Shown here: piece after piece, positions 12,916-24,846 of the stretch
Layout of the letters: every line of letters starts with the position of its first letter
Numbering within the stretch: position 1 is the first letter of the stretch
Origin: Metarhizium brunneum
Lineage: Eukaryota > Ascomycota > Sordariomycetes > Hypocreales > Clavicipitaceae
Direction: 5' to 3'
NCBI RefSeq assembly: GCF_013426205.1
Contig: NC_089428.1
Coordinates: forward strand, 2,542,001-2,606,000
Length of the DNA stretch: 64,000 bases
The notes under the pieces: model-generated
Told to the model about the DNA's origin: nothing
The model's input: the letters and a program-made list of their open reading frames with translations, nothing else
Database searches by the model: none
Position numbers and translations under genes: made by a program

Positions 12916-14175
12916 TCAGGTTCCTCCTGTCCCAAACAACTCCAAGTGAACCCTCTTCACCTCGACGCCCTGTTCCGTCAGCCAGGTCCGCGTCTGCACC
13001 ATCCATTCGGGCGGCCCGCACACAAAGTATTCCGCCTTGTCATCATCAAGGCATAAATGCGCACCCCCATCCAGCCTATTCAGATCCATCCTCCCCTGGA
13101 AAGTGTACTCGTCGCCCTCTTTGACGTTTTTAAGAAAAAGCACCGACGACACGTTATCACAGTCCTTGGCAACGGAACGAACGTGCTCCCCGAAACATAC
13201 GGCGCCCGCGTGCCGCGCGCCATGGATGTAGCTCACCCGGCGAGCCGGATGGCCCGACTTGAGAATCGAATCCAGAATCGCGACGACGGGTGTCGCCCCG
13301 ACACCAAGACTGAGCAGGACGACGGGAACACTCGGATCTACAGCCTCAGCGTCAAACGAAAAGACGCCCCGGGGAGGACTGAGTTCCACCTCGTCGCCGA
13401 CATTGTACCTCTCAAAGAGAATGTTGGAAACGAGTCCCGACACCTTGCCCTGGACAACGTCGTGCGTGCTCGCGCCCAGCACGGTACTCCCTCGCTTGAC
13501 CGTGACGCGCAGCCGCTCGCGGGACTCGACGGGCGCCGAGCTGATGCTGAACTGCCGGCTTTGCAGGAGCCCGTCGGCCTCGGGGACCGGGACCTGCAGC
13601 GAGACGTACTGCCCGGCAAGGAATTCCTTCAGGGGCAGCGCATCGGTCGGTGTGAGAGACAGGTGGAAGACGTCTTCCGAGTCGTGCTGCTTGTCGGCAA
13701 TGACAAACTTGCGCCACTGTTGCCAGTCCTCGCCGTGCTCGCTGTAGAGCTGCTGCTCGCGCTGGATGAAGATGTCGGCGAGCTGCTGGTATGCCGCGAT
13801 CCACGCGTCCTTGACTTGCTCGGTCACGGCGCTGCCGAGGATTTGCACAAACGCCTCGACGAGAAACTTGCCCACGATGGGGTAGTGCTCGGGCTGGATG
13901 AACAGCGAGGCATGTTTCTGGGCGATTCGCTCGACGGCCTCGCTTAGCTTCGCGAGGTCGTCAATGTACGCTGCGTAGGCGAAGACGGCGTTGGCTAGGG
14001 CGAGCTGCTGCGCGCCGGTCTGCTGGTTGCGCAGGGAGAAGTAATTCTTAAGCTCGGGGTGGACAGATAGCAAGTTTGTGTAGAAGGCGTCTGTAATGGC
14101 CCGGCCGTGCTCCTTGATGATGGGCGCGGTGGACTTGACAATGGCGATTTGCTCGGCGGTGGGCGGCGCGGCCAT
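12916..14175 (-). CDS. Flavohemoglobin (nitric oxide dioxygenase)
   Basis: Intronless, 419 aa from the ATG at 14175; the frame is open a little further upstream, but only from a non-ATG codon. The N-terminal globin domain (about 1-145) has the B10 Tyr (Y32), an E7-region Gln and the proximal His H88 (AQKHASLF). A ferredoxin-reductase FAD domain follows, with the RQFSISS flavin motif, then an NAD domain with SLGVGATPV and the C-terminal YFVCGPPEWM segment. The length is normal for the family. The enzyme converts NO to nitrate using O2 and NAD(P)H, usually in the cytosol, and protects against nitrosative stress. It is divergently transcribed from a nitronate monooxygenase. Confidence 0.95.
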   Translation of the reverse strand: MAAPPTAEQIAIVKSTAPIIKEHGRAITDAFYTNLLSVHPELKNYFSLRNQQTGAQQLALANAVFAYAAYIDDLAKLSEAVERIAQKHASLFIQPEHYPIVGKFLVEAFVQILGSAVTEQVKDAWIAAYQQLADIFIQREQQLYSEHGEDWQQWRKFVIADKQHDSEDVFHLSLTPTDALPLKEFLAGQYVSLQVPVPEADGLLQSRQFSISSAPVESRERLRVTVKRGSTVLGASTHDVVQGKVSGLVSNILFERYNVGDEVELSPPRGVFSFDAEAVDPSVPVVLLSLGVGATPVVAILDSILKSGHPARRVSYIHGARHAGAVCFGEHVRSVAKDCDNVSSVLFLKNVKEGDEYTFQGRMDLNRLDGGAHLCLDDDKAEYFVCGPPEWMVQTRTWLTEQGVEVKRVHLELFGTGGT

Positions 14176-14934
14176 GGTGGGCGGGCGGAAGCCGGAGAGC
14201 GGCAACTACGACAATTCGATGGCACTCGCTCTTTTTTTGAGCTGCATTCACAGGCGTGGACCGAGTTTACTTTATCTAAGATATACTGCCGTCGTCTCGC
14301 AGCGTCGCCTCCCTCCCGTCGGTCGATGCCTGAGACTTGCGTGACGCCCTTGACAGAGTAGCAGCAGTTGGCAATTCGGTTTTATGCCATTGGCTGGTCC
14401 GTGGATTGCAAATGAGAAGCGGTGGAATAACTACACCGTCGACATGTACATCCATGTATACATGGCGTAATTTTGGCCTCGGGTCTGGTACATGGTCCAC
14501 TTCCGCTCCGTACCGTCATACCCGCCGGGCGAACTGGACAAGGAGCAGCGGACTGGTTGTCAATGTCATATTGGGCCGCCAGGACGCCACATGGCCGCCC
14601 AGAGAGTGAATGCAGGAGTTACTGCATGTGGCCTGTGTTTCCAGGAAGTGGGGTCGACGTGAACACATAAGCTATCAAGTCAAGTCTGGTCAATTTATTA
14701 ACCAGCAGATGCCATGCGCAACATCGCCGCGGTTACACGGCGTTTCCACCAACAACCAACTTACTCCATGCAGATGCAGTCACAGGCAAGTGGCTTCGGC
14801 ACGACAGACAAGACAGCCGGCAAAGAAAAAGACGCATCCCGGCATAGCATCTGCATACAAAAGACATTCATCGACAAGGCCCTTGCATCGGGACGACACT
14901 CGTGCTCAACTTTGCGTCAACCGCTCCCGGCACC
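14176..14934. promoter_or_regulatory. Shared divergent promoter, flavohemoglobin / nitronate monooxygenase
   Basis: This 759-bp gap separates two head-to-head start codons, so both promoters must lie here. I see no long ORF with an ATG and no certain operator. Co-regulation of the pair is inferred from the arrangement. Confidence 0.5.
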
Positions 14935-16008
14935 ATGACCGCCCTTCTTCGAAACGAGTGCAAGCAGGCCCTCGCAAAGAGTCTGCCATGGACGAAATCG
15001 CCCCTCGTCATCAGCGCGCCCATGCGCGTCATGACGGGGCCGGGCCTGGCCGTCGCCGTCTCCTCCGCCGGCGGCCTGGGCTTCCTGGGGCCGACCCTCA
15101 AGCCAGAAGACGTCTTCGCCGACCTCGACAAGGCCGCTGAGCTCCTCGGGTCCTCGCCCATCCAGGGCGCCGCAGGCCCCTCGCTGCTCCCCATTGGCGT
15201 CGGGTTCCAGACGTGGAACGGCGACCTCGAGGTGGCCGTGTCTGCCGTGGCCAGGCACCGCCCCTGCGCCGTGTGGCTGTTCGCACCGCGTCGCGGCCAG
15301 GCCGAGCTCGACGAATGGACCGCCGCCATCAGGAGCGCATCGCCAGACACGCGCGTCTGGCTGCAGGTCGGCTCCCTCGGCGAGGCTGTCGACGCCGCCG
15401 CCAGCGCGACACCCCCCGACGTGCTCGTCCTCCAGGGCGCCGAGGCAGGCGGGCACGGCAGGCACAGGGACGCCCAGGGCACCATTGCCCTCGTCCCAGA
15501 GGTGTCGGACGCCCTGGGGCACAGCGGGATTCCTCTGGTTGCGGCGGGAGGCATCGTCGACGGGCGCGGCGCGGCGGCTGCGCTGGCACTGGGCGCCGCG
15601 GGCGTGGCCATGGGCACGCGGTTCCTGGCGTCCAGCGAGGCCCGGATCAGCAAGGGCTACCAGAGCGAGGTTGTGCGAGCGTCCGACGGTGCTAGGAATA
15701 CCGTGCGCACGCAGCTGTACAACCATTTACGTGGCACGTTTGGCTGGCCGGAGCCCTTTTCGCCTCGCACGCTGATCAACAGGAGCTGGAGGGATCACGA
15801 GGCCGGCGTCCAGTTCGACAGGCTCAAGGAGCTGCACGACGAGTCTGCCAAGACTGGCGATGCGGGCTGGGGTCCCGAGGGGAGGCTGGCAACGTATGTC
15901 GGCGCCGCGGTAGGACTGGTTCGGCGTGTGGACGATGCGGCGGTGATTGTGCGCGAGACGCGGGACCAAGCAAGGGCCATTCTTACATCAGTGGTTGCTC
16001 ATCTGTAG
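14935..16008 (+). CDS. Nitronate monooxygenase (2-nitropropane dioxygenase family)
   Basis: Intronless, 357 aa from the ATG at 14935; the frame is open upstream only from a GTG. FMN-dependent TIM-barrel protein: the N-terminal PLVISAPMRVMTGPGLAVAV strand, GGLGFLGP loop, the phosphate-binding/catalytic GAEAGGHGRH segment with its His, and the AAGGIVDGRG and GVAMGTRFLA motifs near the C-terminus. The family oxidises alkyl nitronates such as propionate-3-nitronate, releasing nitrite and an aldehyde or ketone product. Strongly GC-rich coding sequence. The head-to-head flavohemoglobin suggests that nitrogen-oxide products made here or from host toxins are handled together. Confidence 0.93.
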   Translation: MTALLRNECKQALAKSLPWTKSPLVISAPMRVMTGPGLAVAVSSAGGLGFLGPTLKPEDVFADLDKAAELLGSSPIQGAAGPSLLPIGVGFQTWNGDLEVAVSAVARHRPCAVWLFAPRRGQAELDEWTAAIRSASPDTRVWLQVGSLGEAVDAAASATPPDVLVLQGAEAGGHGRHRDAQGTIALVPEVSDALGHSGIPLVAAGGIVDGRGAAAALALGAAGVAMGTRFLASSEARISKGYQSEVVRASDGARNTVRTQLYNHLRGTFGWPEPFSPRTLINRSWRDHEAGVQFDRLKELHDESAKTGDAGWGPEGRLATYVGAAVGLVRRVDDAAVIVRETRDQARAILTSVVAHL

Positions 16009-17359
16009 TCGAATTAATCAAGTTTGTGTATCATTCACATGGTGCCGGTGGAACATGGACAGCTATCCACAATCTGAGAGTGTTGCGCCTGCATGGCATA
16101 GATGACATGTTGGAAGCTGGGAATCACAGAGACGAATAATGGCACGGTAGCAAAATGACAAAGTTGGCCGGAACATGGATGCTCTGCGGTTCAATGTCGA
16201 GAAAATATGACGAGTGGGTAGTCAAAATATGACTTGCTAGCCCTCGGTTGTGTGCTCCTGTCTGTCACTTGTCCATGTTCCATTGCTCTCCGGCATGTCA
16301 CAGCATTGAAGGTTCAGCATTGTCTCTCAAATGTGTTGGCACAAGAACCTGAGACGTCCGAGACTTTGCAAGACGCCCGGTAGCTACGGCATGGCATGCA
16401 CGTGTAACAAATGCTGCCGGAGTGACAACTTACAAGTCAGCTGCAACCCGGGACTGGCCTCTGTTGCACAGCAGAAACTGTAAATTTGACGTACGTAATT
16501 GCAACGGAAACCGATGGCGCAATACACGTGTCTTTGGTCGGGAACGTCTCCCCATCATGTCCGACGCGAGCTCATGCTGGTGTTGCAACGCACAACTTGC
16601 ACCATTTGCACTTGCATGACTCTTGCCAATCAACGGTCGGCAGCAAAGCCCAGTCATGTCCGACACGGTCGGACAAACACGTTGGCCGGTGCATCTGGAT
16701 TACTCTTGTCCTCCAACTTTACTTGTATGCTTTTTCGGGATCCCGTGTATAGCGGCGCGCACATATGGTAATACGGAGCACGGTGGTGTTGGCAGAGTCT
16801 CCGACATCCCTGCCCACGTCCACGTCCACTTGCACGTCGCCACTGGTTCATCCCATGCCCATGCCCATGCGCCCATGCCCATGCCCCCGACTCCGGGGAT
16901 CGTGTGGATGTTCGGGCAAAGCGGATAAAGCGGTTCACAGCGGCCCGCCGCATCCCAGAGACTCCAGCCGGAGCGCGCTTGGACGGGCCATGTCGAGCTT
17001 GCGGAATACAGTCCGGGCAGGGGCAGCATCCCCGGTGCCCGGCTTTCCCTCTCATGCAGCCAAGCACACGAGTTGCCAAGCACGGCTCCTGCCCGGCCAG
17101 ACAAGGCGGGTTCGTGGCGAGTTCGTAGGTGGACTGGACAAGTTGGCGCGAGGGGGGGCTCCAATCGGGCAAATCGCTTTTCCTGGATTCCCGGATGCAA
17201 GTTAAATAAGCGTTTCTGACGCCAGCATTCTGGGCATATCCGGCACTCTCGCCCGCACAAGTTTTCCGACTCGAACAAGATCCGCTCTGGAGCAAGGCGA
17301 CTCACGAGCAAAGGCCCAGCAGATATCCACATTTTCCCGCTTGACTCGAGCCGAGCGCC
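16009..17359. other. 1.35 kb without a supported gene
   Basis: Long minus-strand frames in this stretch (and running on into the next gene) appear to be by-products of high GC. A short CCCATG-type hexamer repeat lies at about 16853-16892. The last part should contain the promoter of the CMD-family gene. Confidence 0.5.
16853..16892. repeat. CCCATG hexamer repeat
   Basis: Five to six near-perfect tandem copies of CCCATG, interrupted by one GCG, preceded by a short CACGTC-rich run. A simple-sequence tract with no visible gene role. Confidence 0.7.
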
Positions 17360-17876
17360 ATGTCGTCGGACGCCACGAATGACGAGCTGCACCGCAGGCT
17401 CTTTGACGAGGGCATCAAGGTCCGCAAGGACGTCCTCGGCAGCGAGTACGTGGAAAACGCGCTCAGCAGCGCCACGCCCTTCACCCGGCCTGGCCAGGAG
17501 CTCATTACCGAATGGGCATGGGGCACCGTCTGGCAGCGGCCCGGGCTCGACCGCAAGCAGCGCAGCCTCTTGAGTAAGTGCACGCCAGCCCCGGCACGTC
17601 CGTCTCGCACATGTGAAGAAGGTAGATGTAGATTTGCTGACGGGCCACGCGGCGGCAGCTCTGGGCCTGATCATCGGCCAAAAGGCCTGGCTGGAGCTGG
17701 GCCTGCACACGCGCGGCGCCATCAACAACGGCATGACGGAGCTGGAGATTCGGGAGGCGGTCCTGCATGCTGCCGTCTACTGCGGGACGCCGTCTTGCAT
17801 CGAGGCCATGATTGTCACGCAGAAGACGATCAATGACATGGTTGACAAGGGGGAGTACAAGCGGCCGGAAAACTAG
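17360..17876 (+). CDS. Carboxymuconolactone decarboxylase (CMD/AhpD-like) family protein
   Basis: Predicted exons 17360-17573 and 17659-17876 (143 aa). Donor GTAAGT is clear. Of three possible acceptors, CAG at 17656-17658 gives [15 protein letters not shown], with the correct spacing to the [15 protein letters not shown] signature; the two upstream TAG acceptors would insert about ten extra residues. The helix [17 protein letters not shown] is the conserved core of the family, with one Cys but not the CxxC of peroxidase-type AhpD. It may be a gamma-carboxymuconolactone decarboxylase-like enzyme or a related small oxidoreductase; the substrate is not decided. It is convergent with the FAD/NAD(P)-binding gene downstream. 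Confidence 0.85.
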
Positions 17877-18336
17877 GCTGCCGGGTTGGGGGGCTGGTTA
17901 GGGAATTTGGCGGCATGTCTGGTTGGGCGAGAACAAGGCCTTTGTGTGTAGCTGAGAGTGAATGAATTGATGAACCGCTCCCTGGTCGTGGTCGAGAGCA
18001 GCACGCCGCGGGTGAACGCGTCGACGGTGGTAGACATTCCATACAACGTGGCAACTTGGCATCTTGAATTCTTGTCGATACACATGGTCTAGTCAGGGAC
18101 GCGCAGCTGCGGCTCCATGGTTGAAGCTTGATTTTTTGTTTAATTTGCAATTTGGAGGAGCTTTTCTATCAATGCGAATATCCACACAAGTAACAAAACG
18201 TCTATGTACCCCGGCCCATCAATGCTACATGTACCCCATCGTGGCAGTCTGTTTCAACTTTTCAAGCTCATGTGCAGAGCGACAATCCCACAGCCCTGCC
18301 TCCCTACCTCCCCCCCCTGAACTGCTACATATGCAC

Positions 18337-20319
18337 TCACGCCACAATCGCCATGGGCAGCGAACTAGCCTGTATGGCCGGCTCGCAACCCTTGTCCATC
18401 TCGGATCGGGCGGCATGCAGCGCGGCGCGGGCGACGGCATCCGTGTCCGTCAGCGTGACCGAGTTGACGCCGGGACGCGCGCCGGCGGCCGTGACCCAGT
18501 GGACGCCCTCGGTGGGCACGCCGACGGCGAACCGCCTGGGGTGCGCGCGGCCCTGGGCGTCGACGACGCGGTACGGGCTGGGTGTCACGTCAAGGCCGCC
18601 CGTCTCGTAGCCGTCGAGGACGTGCGGGCGGCACTGGCCCGTCTTGAGCAGGTGGCCCAGCAGCTCGTCGGCGGTGCGGCGCAGGTCGGGCTCGGGCAGG
18701 CGGGCCTCGACGAGGGTGGTGCCGCGCGCGGTCCAGCCCGGGATCTCGGGCGACGAGGCCAGCCAGGCGCCGCCCTCGGCCTGCACGCGCATCCGGGGCC
18801 CCAGCACGTCCAGCACCCCGGCCTCCATGAGCGCCACCATCTGCTCGATGCGCTGCCGCGGCGGGCCGATGGACAGGAACGCGTTGAGCGGCGTGTACCA
18901 CCGGTCCAGGTGGTCCCTGTACGACGAGCCCTGGACGCCGTCGTGGTCCACGATGAGGCGCAGCTCGTTGCGCATGTCGCGCATCACGTCGAGCGCCGCC
19001 TTGAGCGGGCCGTCGACGTTGCCCAGCGCCGCCTCGCGCGCGTCCTGCCGCAGGTGTTCGAGCAGCCACGTCTTCCAGGCGCCCGCCGTGGCGAAGGCGC
19101 GGCTGCCCTGCGGCCGCTGGATGCGCTCCCACGACCAGCGGTCGGCCTTGGCGATGCCAAACTCCTCGAGGAGCTGGGCCTCGTGGCGGCTCTCGTGGGG
19201 CGCGGCCAGGAACCGCTGGCGGAAGTGCGAGGGCACGGCGGCGCCCTTTTGCCGTGCGCGGAGCAGCGCCTCGTAGTAGACGACCTCGACCTCCTTGGCG
19301 GCCAGCGGCCAAATGTCCCTGAAAAAGTCGGGCGCGTTGCCGGCGTTGGCGCGCCGGTGGAACTGGGCAATCACGTCCTCCGTCAGCACCAGCGGCATGT
19401 GGCGGCCAAAGGCGCCCTTGGCGTTGTCGCCGCGCGCGTGGTAGGGGATGCCCCGACGCGAGCCGGCGTACATGTGCGGCTCGCGCCCCGAGGCGTGGTA
19501 GACGAGCTTGCCCTGGGGCGAGGTGGTGAAGCGTCCGCCGCGGCCCGTCGTCAGCAGGGCCATGTGGTCGAAGAAGTTGAGGCCGAGGCCGCGGAGCACG
19601 ACGGCCTCCCCGGGCTGGATGACGGACAGATCCAGATCGGCCGGGTTGCTGGGGGCGAAGTGGCGCAGCGCGTTCTCGGCCGCATAGTCGGCCAGCCTCT
19701 TCAGCTCAGGGTCCATGTGCAGGGGGAGGTGGCCCTGGGCGAGGATGACGGCCGCCAGCCCGGGCAGGGTCTCGCCCGTCGACAGGGTCAGCGTCTGGCT
19801 GCCGTCGATGGCGTCGTTGAGCCGCACGGCAAGCGCCGAGTGCACCTCGATGGCGACGTTGGGCGGCGCCCTTCGCACCACCTCGCCAAACACCCACTCC
19901 AGGTAGCCGCCGTACTGGGAGCGCGTGGCGTAGTCGTCTGGCCCCAGGTCTGGTTCCGCCTCCCTGGCCCAGTCGTGCAGGCTCGGGCCAGGGCGGATGG
20001 GCCCGGCGCAGACCACGCTGTCGTCGGTGAACAGGGTGACCTGCGACGTGACTGTGTTCATCAGGAGCTGCGATGACTGCTCTCTACGCCACACCATGCC
20101 CGGGCCCGGAGGAGACGGGTCTACCACGTGCACGGTAAGCTTTCCGGATGGTCCAAGGAACTCCGATGCTGACGAGCATACACGCTCCAGCGAGCTCGTT
20201 CCTCGGGGGCCCGCGCCGACAATGGCAACGTGGGCGTGGTGAGCCGAGTCGACGTGGCCAAAGTCGAGAGGCATCACGCTCACCGTGGGTGAGCCCAGAG
20301 CAGCCGAGCTGTTCTTCAT
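18337..20319 (-). CDS. Large FAD/NAD(P)-binding domain protein
   Basis: Intronless, 660 aa from the ATG at 20319. The N-terminal nucleotide-binding motif VAIVGAGPRGTSSLERV (about residues 31-47) and the following VHVVDPSPPGPGMVW are the hallmark of the FAD-NAD(P)-binding family related to lysine/ornithine N-monooxygenases but lacking their full motifs. A second region, VVLRGLGLNFFDHMALLT, looks like the NAD(P)-binding turn. The C-terminal half has no other domain I recognise. Homologues occur in fungi and actinobacteria; reaction and substrate are unknown. Very GC-rich, so many long false frames overlap it. Confidence 0.85.
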   Translation of the reverse strand: MKNSSAALGSPTVSVMPLDFGHVDSAHHAHVAIVGAGPRGTSSLERVCSSASEFLGPSGKLTVHVVDPSPPGPGMVWRREQSSQLLMNTVTSQVTLFTDDSVVCAGPIRPGPSLHDWAREAEPDLGPDDYATRSQYGGYLEWVFGEVVRRAPPNVAIEVHSALAVRLNDAIDGSQTLTLSTGETLPGLAAVILAQGHLPLHMDPELKRLADYAAENALRHFAPSNPADLDLSVIQPGEAVVLRGLGLNFFDHMALLTTGRGGRFTTSPQGKLVYHASGREPHMYAGSRRGIPYHARGDNAKGAFGRHMPLVLTEDVIAQFHRRANAGNAPDFFRDIWPLAAKEVEVVYYEALLRARQKGAAVPSHFRQRFLAAPHESRHEAQLLEEFGIAKADRWSWERIQRPQGSRAFATAGAWKTWLLEHLRQDAREAALGNVDGPLKAALDVMRDMRNELRLIVDHDGVQGSSYRDHLDRWYTPLNAFLSIGPPRQRIEQMVALMEAGVLDVLGPRMRVQAEGGAWLASSPEIPGWTARGTTLVEARLPEPDLRRTADELLGHLLKTGQCRPHVLDGYETGGLDVTPSPYRVVDAQGRAHPRRFAVGVPTEGVHWVTAAGARPGVNSVTLTDTDAVARAALHAARSEMDKGCEPAIQASSLPMAIVA

Positions 20320-23300
20320 GGTGAGGGGGGAATGAGTAGGATAGATGGAGGGCGTGTGCTGCTATGATGGGGGATGAATGGGTAAAAGAATGGGCAGCTT
20401 GCTTGGAGAGGCAGGATGGCATGGCGGATGAAGCTCGTTGGAGGCTATATATACTGCACCATGGGGCATTGAAGAGACAGCTCTGGAGGAAGCAATGCTC
20501 GATGCATCGTTTGCTCCATCACACCATTCACACGAGGCCAAGGCAAAGACAATGCGAGTCGAGAGAAAAAAAAAATGCCATCTTGCATATTCGTTGCTTA
20601 GCTGAACAAGGGGCCCTGTTGTGGGTGCGCCAGCGCGCGGATTCGGTTGTATCGCGCATTGCGCATACGTGATTCAAGCGTAGTACTTGGGAAGCAAATG
20701 GCTTATGGCGACGAAATCTTGGCCTCCGAATATCTCATCTGCAAGGAATACTTGTCAACTCCGATTCCTTTGCGACAAAGAGGCCTTGTTACGAATCAGC
20801 CGGGAGCAAGGCTCGCATGCACGACTTGTAGCGTCACAGAGCAACATATACAAGCCTGGCAGGCGAGAAAGGCAGTGTAACCGGATGTGGCTAGCGACTA
20901 GCCTGAAGGAGTCAGATTCGGACTTTTCGCAGCCATTATTGGCAAATTTGGGCTCTCAATCGGCATAATACAGAGCCAGAGGTCGGGTATAAACGAGGGC
21001 CAATGTGGATACATGTACCGACGACTCGCACGCAGGCCGACACATGGGGTCCGTCAAGAACGCTGTCGAGCCATGTTTGGACTCTGCTCTGGCCGTCGCT
21101 CGCGTTGATGACGGTTGTGGCCTAGTAAGACTGAGGGTTTCGGAACAAAGAAGCTCTCTTGCTTGTGGCATCAGAGACCCCGACTTCACCCGGTCCGCGA
21201 AAGAGTCATGATCTACATCTAGAGCACGGCCATGTCAAATCACGACACGGGCAGTGTCGCAGTCCACGGTTTATTGCCACTACAAGTCTATTGTGTGTGC
21301 CACGGCCTGGAGCGCATGCGGACCCGGGGGCCTATGATAGGAAGACACAAGCATAAAATTCCCATGTTGTGCGCGGTTGCATTCCGCAAGTCAAAAGTCC
21401 CGGTATCCACCCGTGTAAACACGTTTCATGTATCCAAGCACCGTCGACTCCCAAGTGCAAAGGCAGGCAAATAGAGCAATCGACCATGGCACTGCCACTA
21501 CGCGCCCGCCTGCCTGCCTGCCAAGCTCGTCCATGTAAGCCAGTATCAAGCAGGCCGGTACGCGCGCGGCCAACTCGTACATACATGGCGTCGCTCGGCT
21601 TGCACGTCTTGGCAATATCAAGCAAGCAGATGCCGGTTGCTGACGCCATGTCGGCTTTGCCAGTGATGTGTCGACGCGGCTTCCCCACGGATTGCACAGC
21701 CCAGATTCAATAAAACTGACACATCTGCCGTGCGAGCAACCTAGTGGGTTTAAACTTTCATGCCCGTCGCCACGGCGAATCACGACGGCAAAACCGCCGC
21801 CCCCTCGCGGTGTCACGGCAGCACACGTCGAGTGGCAGTTCAAGGGCTCTTGGCAAGTTTTGTGACGCCGGCGCACACACACGAGTCCGGTGGGGTAGCG
21901 ACGGCAATAAAGTTAACAGACAAGCTTCTCCCCGTCGCTGTTGGCTTGGGCGACGTGATGTGTCGACGGAACCATGTGCGAATGGGAGTCGGTGGATCGG
22001 CCGTGTCACAATGCAGCGGCGCAAACCTTGTGCCCTCGACCGGCGACCATTGTTTCCACGCCGCTTCTTGGCGAGCCCGGGCAAAAAGGCGCCTGCCAGC
22101 ATGAGCATGCGCTCTGATTGCAGCATCATTTTGGAAACTGTGGGGTCTGGTCCGTGGTTGCTTCTCGTGTCAATACATGTATGTAGTCAAGTCGCAGATG
22201 AGGCGGGTTGACAAGGTGGCTACAATACAACGCTGATGGGACAACCACCTATCATTGATGGTCGTGAGCGGCCGTGTAGCAAGTGTGCAGGGATTCGTGA
22301 GCGGCTTGGATTCTATGTTTGTTTCATCAGCCGAGATTTATGAATTGTGAGCCTGCCAATGTCTGTTTATCAATCGACATGGCAGGGATAACGAGAGGCG
22401 TGATGCGGTAAAGGGCAGCACTGGCAAATAATTTCAACATGTGGACTGTACAAGAAGCCGGGGGAGGGTGTATTATTGCACGCCATATATTTCAAGACAT
22501 CAAATTGAGTTGTGCTATGTGAGGTTTGAATTTGGACGCCACCGGCGTGTACAACCTGAAGCTTGCGGTCTTCAGGGTAGCCCAGTCCATGTGGGAGATG
22601 CGAAACAGGATATTCAATCCTGCTGCTGTGTGCTATGAAACCATTGATGGGACTTTTTACTGAGTACTCGCCGGTACCGTCACGGCGTTGAAAAAGTACT
22701 TGCGGATTCGACCCAGAGCTGGGTTGTGACGTGTATGGCTGGCATTGACTGGAAAGACTCTTCAGCATTTTGTGTAAAGGTGAAGCTTCTTTTTCTGAGA
22801 TATGCCGTGTCCAACAACTTTTTGCCTCGAAATTTAGTTATAGATGCTGATAGTTTTGTGTCTGTACTCACAGAAGATGACCACTACTAGTCTTCTTGGT
22901 GACATTGGACAGGTTTTATAAACACCTGGGCCGAGTAGAGAGTATAGCGAAATTTGGCGTGAATCATGTATTATCCTTTCCATCGGCTATTCATTGGCCC
23001 TTTGAGCAAGATGAATATCTACGTCAACATTCATTACACAATAGAGCGGGATACTGTACCCAATGGACCTATATATTCATATTTGTCGCGGAAAGTAGAT
23101 CAAATACCACAAGGATTGATACACATTATAGCTAACTGGAACGTATGAATTAATCGTTGCTACTTCCAAGTCTGATTTGAGTCCTTTCACATAGCTACAA
23201 AAACTCGGCCTCAAATGAACACTCTGACGTATTGCATGGGAGGTCATAAACCCCCGGTCCCATGTATGATCAGCTGAAAATAGGTAATCTCCACTAAAAG

Positions 23301-24846
23301 AGATCTTCCAAGAGGCAATTTGGCGTGGAAATTCTCTGCATAATCCAGTATAGCAAGTGAGATGCAAAGGAGAGAAAAGCCTGTTGTTTTTAGAAAGGCA
23401 CACCACAACCGTATCTTCCAGGCTCCCCCCACGTTTGAGAAAGTCTGCGGGATATTTTGTCCGTTAATTGATCCCAGTCCGATTAATCTGAATTTGGGTC
23501 AGACTCTACAACTTGATAAATCGCTAGCCTCAGGCTCATTTATATTCCTCCTCATTGACCCATGCCGACGCACAATGACAAGCTTCAGTGCAAAGTCAAC
23601 ATGACGATATTGCCGCCCTCTTGTTATTACACCTTTTGCTGGACCTCCTAGGATAACCACATGAGAAAAAGGCTGATCTCCTCCAACTATCCCACACCTC
23701 TGCGTTGGTGACGCTTCTCACTCGAGTATTTGGTAGTCCAGCAAAGACAATAGACGGAGAGTTTGAACAAAACAAGGGGCCATCTTTTTTTCTTAATCTA
23801 ATGCTTAAGCAGAAATAACCTTCTTCCATTGGCCCATGAAGGAGGCACTGACAATTTTATTTGATCCCTTTGAATTGATCTTTTCAACAGGCACATGGAT
23901 GAATAACGCGCGCACCGTTGGCACTTGTTCCGAGAGCTACAGGTTTTATAGTGGCATGGAGAGAGACTGATGGATTTTGCTTCTTTTCGAGTTTTATGCT
24001 AACAAGTTTCTGCCTGGCTGTAGCAGCCTTCTTGTTCTTGTGCATCGCCAGGGTTGAGAGTTGCATGTGCTGAGCAAGCAGAAATGGCGTCTAGTAAGGG
24101 AACAATAAAGCCAGCACAAAAATTAGCCTGGACATTGTCAGGACGCAAACGCGGAGCCTCTGGCGTCACCGCTTGAACAACTTATCCCCTACAACGGACA
24201 AACTACTCGTACAGCAAAGTACACGTAGTTTTATTTATTTTGGGACGTCATAGCCTAGCGGAACAAACCGGCAATGGGAGCATGGATAGTCTATTCAAGG
24301 CTTAGTACATACCATTATGGTTCAGCTCCTGAGACTGATTCTCTGTCCATGCCACAGCCAGGTTCTTGCTGTTTGCAAACCAGTCAATAAAGCATCTTGT
24401 GGGCGTACAGCAGAGTCCATGGTTTCATCGGGCATCAATCCGCTATTGAAAGGTTGTCCGTGTTGCCATCCGTTTGGGTTGAAACTGTCCATGTCCACGA
24501 TGGCGTACGCCACCCAGCGTATATAGTGTCTGGTAGATGACTGGCACGTGCTCACTCCTGAACATTATGAACTCGTACAGGATGCACCGCAGAAAGGTGA
24601 TCAGTAGACAATGATCCGTCTGTTGCAGATGCCTCGCTGCTTGTGAGGCTGGGGGCCATGGCTTGGCGACGCGCAGCACGCATCAAGGGCTGGTAGAAGC
24701 AGGCCCGAGACAACTTGGCAACATGAAACGACACATGTAGTTGAATCCGTTCACCGTGTCCGTACTTGGCAACCGGCCGTGTCAGCCTCGAGTGGTCACA
24801 AGACCCCTGGTTGGGCTGGCATGGACACAACCTGTCTTGAATAGAC
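20320..24846. other. 4.5 kb without a supported gene
   Basis: No frame in this stretch begins with ATG and also shows a recognisable domain or a coherent splice series. Base composition changes from GC-rich (20-22 kb) to AT-rich (22.3-24.3 kb). This may be a promoter-rich gap, decayed sequence, or hold non-coding RNA I cannot see. Confidence 0.45.

Noticed and set aside
16700..17734. Long minus-strand open frame of 344 codons
   Set aside because: It starts at a non-ATG codon, covers the CMD-family gene in antisense, has no domain and contains CCCATG-repeat translation. High GC explains its openness.
18337..20076. Several very long antisense frames (up to 670 codons) over the FAD/NAD(P)-binding gene
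   Set aside because: They have no domain and overlap a gene with clear nucleotide-binding motifs; GC-rich third positions keep antisense frames open.
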